Assembly (NCBI RefSeq): GCF_965216415.1
Contig: NZ_CBDCFU010000002.1
Length of the DNA stretch: 64,000 bases
Direction: 5' to 3' (one strand)
Origin: Marivita sp003149565
GTDB taxonomy: Bacteria; Pseudomonadota; Alphaproteobacteria; Rhodobacterales; Rhodobacteraceae
Under the pieces are notes generated by a model. That model searched no databases. It saw nothing but the letters and a program-made list of their open reading frames with translations, and was not told the origin of the DNA. Below are positions 7,775-17,218 of this stretch, piece by piece (position 1 is the first letter of the stretch; each line of letters begins with the position of its first letter). Made by a program: the position numbers and the translations under genes.

Positions 7775-10700
7775 ATGAACATCGCAAAAGCATCCATCGA
7801 CCGCCCGATTTTCACATGGCTGATCATGCTCGCTGCTCTGCTGGGCGGCATCTGGGGATTCTTCACATTGGGCCGGTTGGAAGACCCGGCCTTTACCATC
7901 AAGACCGCTGTGGTGGTGACGGAATACCCCGGCGCCAGCGCGCAGCAGGTGGCGCGCGAGGTGACGGAGCCTCTGGAATCCGAGATCCAGAAGATGTCCG
8001 AGGTCAAGGAAGTCCGGTCGCTGAACCAACCGGGTCTGTCGCGCATCAGCGTGGACATGAAAGACCAGTATGACGGAGAAGAACTGCCCGAGATCTGGAC
8101 CAAGTTGCGCAACCGGGTGACCGCGGCGCGGTTGCCAACGGGGGCGGGGCGCCCGTTTGTGAATGACGGGTTTGGGGATGTGTTCGGCATCTATTATGCC
8201 GTGACCGCGCCGGGTTTTTCCGACGCCGAGATCTACGAACTCTCGACCTTCCTGCGGCGGGAATTGCTGACGGTGGACGGGGTCGCCGATGTTGCGCTTT
8301 CAGGCGTGCCGAATGAAGTGATCTATGTCGAGCCTGATCTGGCGCTGACGACAAACCTCAACGTGCCGCCAGCGGCCATACAGGGTGCGTTGGCGACGGC
8401 CAACTCGGTGGTCGATGGTGGCTCTATTCAGGATGTTGATGGCCGGACCCTCATCCAAGGGCCAGACGGCTATGACACGGTGCAGGAAATTGCGGGGCTG
8501 ACTGTCGGTGTTGGGGGCGAGATTCTCAACCTTTTCGACTTTGCCGAGGTAACCCGCGCGCGGAAGGACACGCCGGACCTTATCATTCGGCACAATGGGG
8601 TTGAGGCGTTCACGCTGGGAATTGCCGGGATCGCATCGGAGAACATCGTCGATGTGGGCAAGCGCGCCGATGCCAAGCTGGCAGAGCTTGCACCGCAGAT
8701 CCCCGTGGGCGTCGAATTGCAGCCGATCTATCAACAGCATGTGGTGGTCGAGGAAGCGTCGAATGCCTTTCTGATCAACCTTGCAATGTCGGTCAGTATC
8801 GTGGTGATCGTTCTGGCGCTGTTCATGGGATGGCGCGCGGCGGTGGTCGTCGGTGTGACGCTTTTGTTGACGGTGGTCGGGACGCTGTTCTTCATGGCAA
8901 TCTTTTCCATTGAGATGGAGCGCATCTCATTAGGCGCGCTGATCATTGCGATGGGCATGCTTGTGGACAACGCCATTGTGGTGGCCGAGGGCATGCAGAT
9001 CGCGATGCGACGCGGCAAGGACAGTCGCGCGGCTGCGGATGAGTCGGCGAGCAAGACACAGATCCCGCTCTTGGGCGCGACGGTGATCGGCATCATGGCT
9101 TTTGCGGGCATCGGGCTTAGTCCTGACGCGACGGGGGAATTTCTGTTTTCGCTCTTTGCCGTGATCGGAATTTCGCTGCTGCTCTCGTGGGTGCTGGCAC
9201 TGACGGCCACGCCTTTGCTGGGGCACTACTTTTTCAAGCGTGGTGCCGAAGGGGGCGAAGACGACGCTTATGGCAGTACTCTGTTCCGCATCTACGGGGC
9301 TACGCTGCACGGCGCGCTGAAGGCGTGGTGGTTAGTGATCCTCGGACTTGTGGGGATCACGGTCGTGTGCTTCATGCTGTTCGGTCAGATCAAGCAGCAA
9401 TTCTTTCCCGACAGCAACACGCCGCTGTTCTTCGTGCACTACAAGCTGGAGCAAGGCGCGTCGATCCATGAGACCTCGCGCGATCTGATGGTGTTCGAAG
9501 AGTGGCTGGCAGAACAAGAGGATGTGGTCGCCACAACTGCCTTTGTCGGGCAGGGCGCGGACCGGTTCATGTTGACCTATCAGGCTGAAGACCCGAACCC
9601 GAGTTATGGCCATATCATCGTGCGAACCGAAACACTCGAGCAGATCGCACCGCTGATTGCCGAGCTTGAGACCTTTGCGGCAGAAACCCTGCCGCAGGGC
9701 GAATTCCGTGCGAAACGGCTGGCTTTCGGGCCGGGCGGTGGTGATCCGATCCAGGTGCGGTTCTCGGGTTCTGATCCGAAAGTGCTGCGTGATCTGGCGG
9801 ATGAGGCAATGGAGCGCTTTGTTGCGGCCTCCGAGAATATCGTCGCCCCGCGCATCGACTGGCGAGAGCAGGAACTGGTGCTCAAACCTGTCTACGCAAC
9901 CGACCGCGCGCAGGAGGCGGGTATCACCCGCGACGACATCACAAGTATCCTCCGGTTTGCCACCACTGGCATCGATGCAGGGGTGTACCGCGAAGGCGAC
10001 CGGCAGATCCCCATCGTGCTGCGCGCTGATCCCGAGGCGGATCTCGCGATGACCGATCACGTCGTCTATTCGCAGAACGCCCAAAGCTTTGTGCCGCTGG
10101 AACAGGTGACGGATGGTCTGACGTTCGAGGCACAAAACACGCTGCTCATGCGCCGCGACCGGCTGTTGACGATTACCGTGGGGGCCGACATCGTCAAAGG
10201 GTTGACCGCCGCACAAGTGCAGGCCGAAGTGACCGACACCATCGAGTCGATGGAGTTACCGGCAGGCTACAAGATGGAATGGGGTGGAGAGCTGGAAAGC
10301 TCGTCTGACGCGCAGGCGAGCCTGGGGCGTCAGTTGCCGATGAGCCTGATCATCATGGTGGTCATTTCAGTGCTGCTCTTCAACGCGCTGCGGCAACCGC
10401 TGATCATCTGGCTATTGGTGCCGATGTCCGTGAACGGCGTGAGCCTTGCGCTGCTGGCTACCGGGTTCCCGTTTACGTTCACGGCGCTGTTGGGCCTGCT
10501 GTCGTTGTCGGGGATGCTGATCAAGAACGGTATCGTCCTTGTCGAAGAGATTGACCTTGTCCGCGCCGAGAAGCCGGATCAGGACCTGAAGACGTCCATT
10601 GTCGAAGCGTCTACATCGCGTCTGCGCCCGGTGGTGCTTGCGGCGGCAACAACCATTCTGGGAATGCTGCCATTGATCTGGGATGCATTCTTCCGCTCTA

Positions 10701-10819
10701 TGGCCGTGACGATCATGGGCGGGCTCGCTTTTGCGTCGGTCCTAACGCTCGTGGCTGCACCGGTATTCTACTACGCGTTCTTCAAGCGGACTGCGAAATC
10801 CCAGGCTGATGCGGCATAG
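7775..10819 (+). CDS. RND efflux permease (HAE1/AcrB superfamily)
   Basis: Inner-membrane proton-driven exporter of hydrophobic compounds or drugs. It has 1014 residues, the usual length, with a first helix right after MNIAKASIDRP, two large periplasmic loops (about residues 35-330 and 560-860) and two groups of membrane helices. The TM4 motif GMLVDNAIVVAEG holds the proton-relay aspartate, with asparagine rather than a second aspartate next to it, a variant seen in this branch. The second half has LLSLSGMLIKNGIVLVEEID. The start is 10 bp after the adaptor stop and lacks a strong ribosome site, which suggests coupling. Substrates are not predictable. Confidence 0.92.
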   Translation: MNIAKASIDRPIFTWLIMLAALLGGIWGFFTLGRLEDPAFTIKTAVVVTEYPGASAQQVAREVTEPLESEIQKMSEVKEVRSLNQPGLSRISVDMKDQYDGEELPEIWTKLRNRVTAARLPTGAGRPFVNDGFGDVFGIYYAVTAPGFSDAEIYELSTFLRRELLTVDGVADVALSGVPNEVIYVEPDLALTTNLNVPPAAIQGALATANSVVDGGSIQDVDGRTLIQGPDGYDTVQEIAGLTVGVGGEILNLFDFAEVTRARKDTPDLIIRHNGVEAFTLGIAGIASENIVDVGKRADAKLAELAPQIPVGVELQPIYQQHVVVEEASNAFLINLAMSVSIVVIVLALFMGWRAAVVVGVTLLLTVVGTLFFMAIFSIEMERISLGALIIAMGMLVDNAIVVAEGMQIAMRRGKDSRAAADESASKTQIPLLGATVIGIMAFAGIGLSPDATGEFLFSLFAVIGISLLLSWVLALTATPLLGHYFFKRGAEGGEDDAYGSTLFRIYGATLHGALKAWWLVILGLVGITVVCFMLFGQIKQQFFPDSNTPLFFVHYKLEQGASIHETSRDLMVFEEWLAEQEDVVATTAFVGQGADRFMLTYQAEDPNPSYGHIIVRTETLEQIAPLIAELETFAAETLPQGEFRAKRLAFGPGGGDPIQVRFSGSDPKVLRDLADEAMERFVAASENIVAPRIDWREQELVLKPVYATDRAQEAGITRDDITSILRFATTGIDAGVYREGDRQIPIVLRADPEADLAMTDHVVYSQNAQSFVPLEQVTDGLTFEAQNTLLMRRDRLLTITVGADIVKGLTAAQVQAEVTDTIESMELPAGYKMEWGGELESSSDAQASLGRQLPMSLIIMVVISVLLFNALRQPLIIWLLVPMSVNGVSLALLATGFPFTFTALLGLLSLSGMLIKNGIVLVEEIDLVRAEKPDQDLKTSIVEASTSRLRPVVLAAATTILGMLPLIWDAFFRSMAVTIMGGLAFASVLTLVAAPVFYYAFFKRTAKSQADAA

Positions 10820-10949
10820 AAGTGTGGCGCTTATCGGGGCGCTACCCCGCAATGTGCCGCCGCTGCGGCGCTTGGCTTGACCGTATTGGGCACAAACGGC
10901 GGGCAGGACGACCGCTGCATTTGACCGCTCCGAAATGGCGGCAATCGGC

Positions 10950-12649
10950 GCGCCTCCGCGAAGGTATTGTTTTGCTTGCCAGACCGTCTTCAGCGGGCGC
11001 GCGAAACGATAGCCGCCTTTCGACGCCCCGGCGGTTGCCGAGAGCAGGTAGGGCCGGATGACCGCGCGTTGCTCGTTGGACAGATTTCGCCGGGCGATGG
11101 GCCCGGTGAGGAAACTCTCGGCAGCGAGGCCGTCCGCATTGAGAATGGCGTGCCGATCAAGCGAAACGTGAATGTAGCGGACCGACCGGCAATAACGCAT
11201 GTGCGTGCTCCCGGCAAACCCGTCAGCGCTTTGGCTGGGACAAGTCGCTCGTCGCCGGTGATCATATCATGGATCAGATCCCGGTGCTGAGGCGACACGC
11301 GCACATCTCGATCTGGCACGGTGCCGTCCAGCGCCGCTTTCGAAATCAGGATCGGTTTGTCACTATGGGGCTCTTTGCTCCATTCGTGTTCCGTTGAGCG
11401 CGTGAACCGGACGGACAGCAATCCATGATCTTCGGTCATGACCAGATGGCCGGGAACAAGGGTGTCGACGGATTCGAACCCTTTGGCCGTTTGCAGTCGG
11501 GTTTCAGCGGCAAAGCAAACCACGCCTGTCTTTTCGACATTGAAATAGCTGATGCTTGCAACTGCATCGCTGAAAACCATGCTGCCACGGCCAAAGCTTG
11601 CGTTGTCGGAATAGTCGACACCATTCACGCCATCCTTTGACTTGTTGAGAATGCGGTCGTCGCGTTGGCCGGCGGTCAGCTCCCAAATGATGTCGTAGAA
11701 GGCCGAAAGATCGATGAAGTCATTATTCGCGGCATCGCCATCCGTCTGGGTGCCGGTGTTGTCGGTGTTGAAATCACTGATCGTGTCAGATCCATCACCC
11801 GCGACATAGACAAACGTATCATTGCCATCGCTGCCGAAGATCGAGTCATTGCCCCAGCCGCTCCAGACACGGTCGTCGCTTGTGACGCCATAGGCGGTGT
11901 CGTCGCCTGCGATCGAGTCAGCCAATCCCTCGGCACCATAAACGATGGTCTGGTTCGCCGCGCCTGCGATCAGTTCAAGGCAATCGCCCTCCGGGTCACG
12001 GAGCAGCCAGTTGTGATCCGTAAAGGTCGACTGATTATAGGTGTCCCCGGCCTGGATCGAGGCGTAGTATTGCAGTATCCCCGATCCGTCGATCCACCAA
12101 AGATCTATCTGGCCATCACTGCTATTTATGACGGTCAGCTTGGTCGCGAATGTTCGCGGACCTGACGCGTACAGAGCCGGGTCATATCACTGACCATCTC
12201 CAATGATCAGATCATTGTCGTTGCCGCCGATCAGGGTTGCATTGCCCTGACCACCCTGCGGCGAGTCCGCGCCGTCTCCCGCGTGGACGCTGTCAGCATC
12301 CGCATACGCAAAGATTGCATCGTTGCCCGCGCCGGGCATAACACCTTTACCGTAGTGCCTGCCCGCGACGTAGCTCGGGCCGCTGTTGAAGGTCAGGGAG
12401 GTGAAGAAGAGCCAGCTTGTGGTTTCACCAAGTGTCGCGTCTGCCGTGCCCGTGTAGCTGCTGTCAGCAACAACCTAGGTCTTCGACCCATCGGCGATGG
12501 TCACCGTTCCGGTGTCAGTGTCGTACGAGATGGTGAAATTGGATGGCAAACCCGACAAATCGAGCGTGTGAACTGAACCGGTTTGACTGATGCTTGCCCA
12601 GAACACTGGCGAATTCCAGTTCGACGTCGTGACGCTATACGAGGCCATC
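10950..12649 (-). pseudogene. Hint-domain / beta-roll protein, inactivated by two stops and a frameshift
   Basis: Read leftward from 12649 the gene begins MASYSVTTSNWNSPVFW, the N-terminus of a roseobacter family of large secreted Hint proteins. It breaks at an in-frame TAG (after IADGSKT, near 12475) and again at a TGA (after LIIGDGQ, near 12188). A long intact stretch follows: calcium-type repeats (GSDGNDTFVY), then the Hint (hedgehog/intein) core beginning CFAAETRLQT and the motif RVSPQHRDLI. Near 11200 the reading frame shifts; the Hint tail continues in another frame as RYIHVSLDRHAILNADGL to about 10950. Such proteins are normally self-processing exoproteins; this copy is dead. Confidence 0.8.
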
Positions 12650-13173
12650 GTTACACTAACTCACACGGATCCGAGATCATGCGCGCTAACTGCCCAAACG
12701 CGCTGAGGTTTACGGAAGGCGGCAAAGCAATCCCGTTTGCATTGCGTCGATACTTTGCAGCACCCATGAACACTCATGGTGTCGATCGGGTTCACCGGGC
12801 CCGAAAGAGTCCTTGATCATACGCCACATGACCAGAGGGGATTCGCTACCGCGATCTTTATCGGGAAATTGCGGCCACATTTCTTCTGGGGCAAAGGTGC
12901 AGTGCTGTGGTCATGTGACGGCCCTTTGGGAAACAGTACCCTAAGCAGTCTGGCATTGCTCAGCGCAGCGAGAAATTGAGGTGCCATGACTGTTTTTGGT
13001 GCTGGAGTGTATCTCCGTCTTTGTCCCAGTAGTGGCCGAACGCGTCTTCGAAAGACGAAAATCGTCGAGGAACGGAAGATTACCACTTGGTAATCCCTCA
13101 TACATGGGCATTGGCAAGACAAAGAAGCTCTGACATGGACAGATGACGCAGTTTAGTCAGGAGAGTGAAGCCC
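12650..13173. other. Gene-free stretch of about 520 bp
   Basis: No supported gene on either strand. It separates the 5' end of the dead Hint gene from the DUF1045 gene and should contain the promoter of the latter. The only clear structure is the palindrome at 13078-13095, listed separately. Confidence 0.5.
13078..13095. promoter_or_regulatory. 18-bp palindrome upstream of the DUF1045 gene
   Basis: GATTACCA-CT-TGGTAATC: perfect 8-bp arms around two bases, 78 bases before the preferred start of the DUF1045 gene. It is not followed by a T-run, so an operator is more likely than a terminator. The binding protein is unknown. Confidence 0.5.
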
Positions 13174-13845
13174 GTGGTCTACTCCCGGTTTGCGATCTTC
13201 TACGTCCCGCCTGAAGGCCCATTCGCGACGCTCGGACATGCATGGCTCGGCTGGGACAGTGCCGCAGGCTGCTCTGTCCAACAACCCAACGTTTCAGGCA
13301 TTGAAAAGGTGACACGATCACCGCGCAAATATGGATTTCACGGGACACTGAAGCCGCCTTTTCGTTTGGCGAATGCACAGACGATGGGTGAACTGAAAAT
13401 AGCAGTCTCGAAGCTGGCGCAAGCCTGCGCTCCTGCGCAGTGTGATGGTTTGACGATCACGGCCTTGGGGCGCTTTCTAGCTCTCACACCGGTTGGCAAC
13501 GCCGAAGCGGTTTCTCGCGTGGCTTCAACCTGTGTCGTGACGCTGGACAGATTTCGCGCGCCCTTGACTGCAGATGAGTTGGCCAAGCGCCGTCGCGCGC
13601 GTCTTTCCGCGCGGCAAGAGGAACTCTTGGAGCGCTGGGGCTACCCCTATGTGATGGAGGCGTTTCGGTTTCACATGACACTGACCGGGCGTTTGCCTGT
13701 TGATGACATTCCTTATTGGACCCGTGCCATCCAGTCGCAAATTCCCGCGCTGCCTGAACCATTCGTTCTTGATGAGGTTGCTCTGGTTGGAGAGCGTCCG
13801 GATGGTCTTTTCGAAGTTATCGAGCGCTATCCTTTGAACGGATGA
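13174..13845 (+). CDS. DUF1045 family 2H phosphoesterase-like protein
   Basis: Belongs to a family usually found with phosphonate-degradation (phn) genes, related to 2H phosphoesterases. Two histidine motifs are visible: FHGTLKPPF (near residue 60) and FHMTLTGRL (near residue 170), matching the paired H-x-T/S catalytic motifs. About 223 residues, normal for the family. The GTG at 13174 is preferred because AGGAG lies 10 bases upstream; the GTG at 13165 has the same AGGAG only one base away. No other phn gene is in the window, so this copy is solitary. The biochemical role of the family is not established. Confidence 0.8.
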   Translation: MVYSRFAIFYVPPEGPFATLGHAWLGWDSAAGCSVQQPNVSGIEKVTRSPRKYGFHGTLKPPFRLANAQTMGELKIAVSKLAQACAPAQCDGLTITALGRFLALTPVGNAEAVSRVASTCVVTLDRFRAPLTADELAKRRRARLSARQEELLERWGYPYVMEAFRFHMTLTGRLPVDDIPYWTRAIQSQIPALPEPFVLDEVALVGERPDGLFEVIERYPLNG

Positions 13846-13908
13846 TCCGGTGTTCGCTGGGCAGTGGCTCGCCGGCTCATTTCTTGGGCTTTTTCATACA
13901 TTGATCTG

Positions 13909-14511
13909 TCAAAGGAGCCCTCGGTCGTCCAATTCATTTTCCAGGTCTGACGCGGTCGTGAAATGGATGCCGTCCATGCCCAATGCGCAGGCGCCCTCAA
14001 CATTTTTACGGGAGTCGTCGATAAACACGCATGCGCCGGGATCGACATCGGCGCGAGCGAGAAACACCTGGAAAATGCGAGGGTCTGGTTTCGTCAGTCC
14101 TTCGCGGCCCGAAACCACCAAAGTTTCAAACACCTGTCCGAGCCTGGGTTGTGACTTGAGCCCCTCGTCCCACGTCTCGGCGGACCAGTTTGTGATTGCG
14201 TGAAGCGGCGTGCCGCGCGCCTTAAGCCGGTCAAGCAGGTCCCACGTCCCTGGGATCGGATCAGTCACGGTGAGGGCATAGAGCCTAACATAGTCCTCAA
14301 AATGCGCGCGGTCCTCTGGATCTTCGATTTGCTTTGCAAGATCTGCAAACCGCTCGCCTCCGTCAGCGCGCGTGTTGAGCGCGCGAAAATTGGTGCGCTC
14401 GATAAAGGCATGGGCTGCTTCTGCGGAACCAAACTTCTCTTGCCAAGCCAAGTGAGGCTTCCAGTCGACCAGCACTCCGCCAATATCGAAAACCACGTGT
14501 TTGGTTGCCAT
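13909..14511 (-). CDS. HAD-superfamily hydrolase (subfamily IA)
   Basis: Probable small-molecule phosphatase or haloacid dehalogenase-like enzyme of the cytosol. Motif I is VVFDIGGVLVDW (residues 6-17): the nucleophile aspartate is present, but the second aspartate of DxD is replaced by glycine, as in YihX-type members. Motif II is AITNWSAETW, motif III the lysine in EGLTKPDPRIF and motif IV VFIDDSRKNVEGA. It has 200 residues. The start at 14511 has AGGAG eight bases upstream; a longer frame starts at 14535 without one. It is convergent with the DUF1045 gene and not clearly part of an operon. The substrate is unknown. Confidence 0.85.
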   Translation of the reverse strand: MATKHVVFDIGGVLVDWKPHLAWQEKFGSAEAAHAFIERTNFRALNTRADGGERFADLAKQIEDPEDRAHFEDYVRLYALTVTDPIPGTWDLLDRLKARGTPLHAITNWSAETWDEGLKSQPRLGQVFETLVVSGREGLTKPDPRIFQVFLARADVDPGACVFIDDSRKNVEGACALGMDGIHFTTASDLENELDDRGLL

Positions 14512-14941
14512 GCGATATTCCTCCCGAGCGGCCACGCTGCGAGATTTGGCTACGAAAGTCGAGAGCCTTGAAATTGGTCCTGACAGTGGCGCTGAAACGG
14601 GCAGGTCTCAGGGACGACGATCCAGCGGCGGAGACCCTCGGGTTGGGGAACATGTACCCCAGGTCCGTTGAGCATATGGTGAACGGGCAGGTCAGCGTCA
14701 CACAAGCGCAACAGCTACCAGTACTCGTCGAGCTGTTCAGCGACCTTGGTAATTTGGTGCACAGGGAATACGCGATCCAAGGGGACGAATAATGGTGCTT
14801 CAGCTCTTTCCGGATGCATCGGCTGAAGTAAGAGACCCCGTCTGTGGTGAAAGTAAACCGGCGTGAGATGGCCCCCGACATGGCCTACGCCCCCTAGCGG
14901 CGGCTAAGAGCTTGATCATACCAATGAGTTATCTGAAGAAA
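14512..14941. other. Stretch with only a weak open frame (possible small HTH relic)
   Basis: A rightward frame at about 14568-14792 encodes roughly 75 residues (VALKRAGLRDDDPAAETLGL, then VEHMVNGQVSVTQAQQLPVL). Its spacing is reminiscent of Cro/CII-type helix-turn-helix proteins. It lacks an ATG start and a ribosome site, so it may be a relic or chance. The remaining bases up to the tRNA show nothing recognisable. Confidence 0.25.
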
Positions 14942-15017
14942 TGGTGCCCCCACACGGACTCGAACCGCGGACCTACTGATTACAAATCAGTTGCTCTACC
15001 AGCTGAGCTATAGGGGC
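14942..15017 (-). tRNA. tRNA-Thr (anticodon TGT)
   Basis: On the minus strand the 76-nt cloverleaf starts GCCCCTATAGCTCAG and ends with an encoded CCA. The D-arm has AGCTCAGCTGGTAGAGC, the anticodon stem ACTGA/TCAGT closes the loop TTTGTAA giving anticodon TGT (reads ACA and other threonine codons), and the T-arm contains GGTTCGAGTCC. The acceptor stem pairs GCCCCTA with the 3' TGTGGGGGC region. It stands alone, with no adjacent integrase, so it does not appear to be an attachment site in use here. Confidence 0.97.
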
Positions 15018-15165
15018 TCCGGGGGCGTGATTACTGAGTGTGGCGCGGCTGTGCAAGAGGCAATCTGGGGAAAATTTGCGATTTGCTGTTCTTCGCCCGA
15101 ACACGGTTTTCATCCAGTCTCGCAGGGGTATACTGCGTCCGAGCAGCGGGTAATAACGAAAACTG

Positions 15166-16047
15166 ATGCAGGTTGTCCTTCACACAGGCGTTCATGAAAC
15201 CGGCGGTGACCGGCTTTTCAAGACACTTTTGCGCAATCGCGACGGCTTGCGCTCCGAAGGTATCGCGATTCCGGGGCCGGGTAAGTACCGGCAGTTGATT
15301 TCTGAGATGCTGAACGCGCTGGGCGACGGGGCTCCGGCGCCGGATACGCGTGACATCTTGCTGGACAGCATTCTGGATCAGGACACGGGGCATGTGGACC
15401 GTTTGATCCTTTCGCATGAAAACCTTTTTTCGGTTCCCAAGATCGCGTTTCAGGGGGGTGTGCTCTACCGCAAGGCTGAACAGAGATTGACGACCCTGCG
15501 CCAGATCTTTTCGCAGGATAGCTTTGAGGTCTTTATCGGTCTCCGCAACCCGGCAACGTATTTGCCCGCGCTGCTCAAGGCGACGCCGCTTGACGACATT
15601 TCACAGCTTTTGCAGGGCTTGGACCCGGCTCAGGTCAGATGGTCTGATCTGATCGAACGAATCACCGAGGCACTTCCGGGTGTATCGCTGACGGTCTGGT
15701 GCGATGAAGACAGCCCGCTCATTTGGGGTGAACTTGTACGCGAAATTGCGGGCGTGGCGCCGACCCATCCGATCATCGGAGCCTATTCGCGGATGGCTGA
15801 TATCGCGACTCAAGAGGGGATGACCCGTTTTCGCGCCTACTTGGCAGAGCGGCCGGACCTGACCGAAGTGCAAATCCGGCGGGTGAAGGTGGCGTTTCTC
15901 GATAAGTATGCCGACGATTCGAAGATCGACGACGAGCTTGATTTGCCGGGATGGGATGCTGATTTGGTTCAGGATCTGACCGAGCAATACGAAGAAGACC
16001 TGTACGACCTGGGCCGCATGCCGGGTGTCACGCTGATCACGCCATAA
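15166..16047 (+). CDS. Conserved hypothetical protein, sulfotransferase-like N-terminus
   Basis: 293 residues, not recognised as a named enzyme. The N-terminus LHTGVHETGGDRLFKTLLRN has the layout of the PAPS-binding loop of sulfotransferase-like P-loop proteins (H-x-G-x-H-K-T-G-T-T) but lacks the usual K-T-G-T-T residues, having E-T-G-G-D instead. RLILSHENLF near residue 85 resembles the ILSxExF strand of the same fold. No signal peptide or membrane segment is seen, and the ribosome site is weak. It lies between tRNA-Thr and the convergent lactate-dehydrogenase-like gene. A catalytically altered sulfotransferase fold is a reasonable guess. Confidence 0.6.
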   Translation: MQVVLHTGVHETGGDRLFKTLLRNRDGLRSEGIAIPGPGKYRQLISEMLNALGDGAPAPDTRDILLDSILDQDTGHVDRLILSHENLFSVPKIAFQGGVLYRKAEQRLTTLRQIFSQDSFEVFIGLRNPATYLPALLKATPLDDISQLLQGLDPAQVRWSDLIERITEALPGVSLTVWCDEDSPLIWGELVREIAGVAPTHPIIGAYSRMADIATQEGMTRFRAYLAERPDLTEVQIRRVKVAFLDKYADDSKIDDELDLPGWDADLVQDLTEQYEEDLYDLGRMPGVTLITP

Positions 16048-16069
16048 TCGCTGCGCGCTGATGTGCGCT

Positions 16070-17218
16070 CTACCTTGCTGGTACGCGCGCTGGAAAGTCT
16101 GACGGGTTCATCTCTGAAAATACCGGCGCGCCCAACTGGCCCATGGCGCGCACAAGTTCGAGCTTGAGAATATCCATTGCGCGCTGTGCACCGTCTTTGC
16201 CTCCTGCGCCGACACCATAAGCAAGCGCGCGTCCGGTGAATACGAAATCTGCGCCCAAAGCCTTGGCGCGCAAGATATCGGCGCCGCGCCGTATGCCGCT
16301 GTCCAGAATGATCGTCAGCTTGTCGCCTGCGGCTTTGGCAATTGCCGGCAGTGCTTCAATGGTCGGAGGACCAAACGCCACTTGCCGCCCGCCGTGGTTC
16401 GACACAACGATACCGTCTATGCCAAGCTCCGCACATTTGATGGCGTCTTCGGGGTGCAGAATACCTTTGACGAGCAACTTGCCTTTCCACCGTGCGCGCA
16501 GGGCTTGCAGCTTGTCCCAGGTGAACCCGGGTGTGATGAGCGTCTTCTGTACATCCGCATAAGACGTCGCCGATTTCAGCAAGTCGGCATAATTGGCAAT
16601 ATTCGGTGTGCCATGCATGAGACTGGTCAGCGACCAGACGGGTTTGGTCATCAATTGCAGCAGGACGTCCGGGGTGAATTTGAACGGGACCGCCAGTTGA
16701 TTGCGAATGTCGCGGTCCCGCTTGCCGGCCGCGGGGACATCCACGGTGACCATCATGACGTCGTATCCGGCGGTCTCCGCACGGGTAACGAGGCTGTCAG
16801 TCACCGCATCGTCGCCTGATACGTAAAGCTGGAACCAGCCATTCCCGTCAGAAGCTTCGGCAAGACGCTCCAAGGTTGTGGACGATGCTGAACTTGCGAC
16901 GTAAGGGATGTTCTCGCGCTTGCAGAGCCGAGCGATGGTCACGTCGGCATCAGGCCAGAACGCGTTAAGCATTCCGATCGGAGCCATGCCGAACGGCAGA
17001 TCAAACTGCCGCCCGAAGATATTCGCACGGGTGTCGATGTTGGACACGTCGATGAGATAACGTGGAGTCAGTTCGACGTCTTCAAAGGCGCTGCTGTTGC
17101 GCTGCATATTGCGTTCATTTTCCGCTCCACCATCGACAAGGTCGAAGGCGAAGCGGGGAATGCGGCGCTTGGCGCGCCGTCGCAAATCCTCGATCGAAGC
17201 AGCGCGGTCCAGTCCCAT
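16070..17218 (-). CDS. lldD: FMN-dependent alpha-hydroxyacid dehydrogenase (LldD-like)
   Basis: Oxidises an L-2-hydroxyacid, most likely L-lactate, to the 2-ketoacid and passes electrons to the respiratory chain. It has 382 residues. The FMN and substrate signatures are present: LPFGMAPIGM near residue 75, WFQLYVSGD near 130, the lysine of KLLVKGILHPEDA near 245, SNHGGRQ with the catalytic histidine near 270, and DSGIRRGADILRAKALGADFVFTGR near 305. The ATG at 17218 shares its A with the upstream SDR stop (TGATG). Last gene of the leftward sugar operon. L-lactate is a product of the deoxysugar route proposed here, which fits its presence. Confidence 0.85.
   Translation of the reverse strand: MGLDRAASIEDLRRRAKRRIPRFAFDLVDGGAENERNMQRNSSAFEDVELTPRYLIDVSNIDTRANIFGRQFDLPFGMAPIGMLNAFWPDADVTIARLCKRENIPYVASSASSTTLERLAEASDGNGWFQLYVSGDDAVTDSLVTRAETAGYDVMMVTVDVPAAGKRDRDIRNQLAVPFKFTPDVLLQLMTKPVWSLTSLMHGTPNIANYADLLKSATSYADVQKTLITPGFTWDKLQALRARWKGKLLVKGILHPEDAIKCAELGIDGIVVSNHGGRQVAFGPPTIEALPAIAKAAGDKLTIILDSGIRRGADILRAKALGADFVFTGRALAYGVGAGGKDGAQRAMDILKLELVRAMGQLGAPVFSEMNPSDFPARVPAR

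Noticed and set aside
7198..10216. Several open frames of 290-330 codons antisense to the RND pump genes
   Set aside because: The adaptor and permease are unambiguous, and the antisense products look like random high-GC sequence.
12188..12475. Readthrough or selenocysteine at the in-frame stops of the Hint gene
   Set aside because: One stop is TAG, no selenocysteine hairpin is seen, and a separate frameshift further down shows ordinary decay.
14942..15017. tRNA-Thr as an attachment site for an integrated island
   Set aside because: No integrase, no repeat of the tRNA 3' end and no shift in gene character were found next to it.
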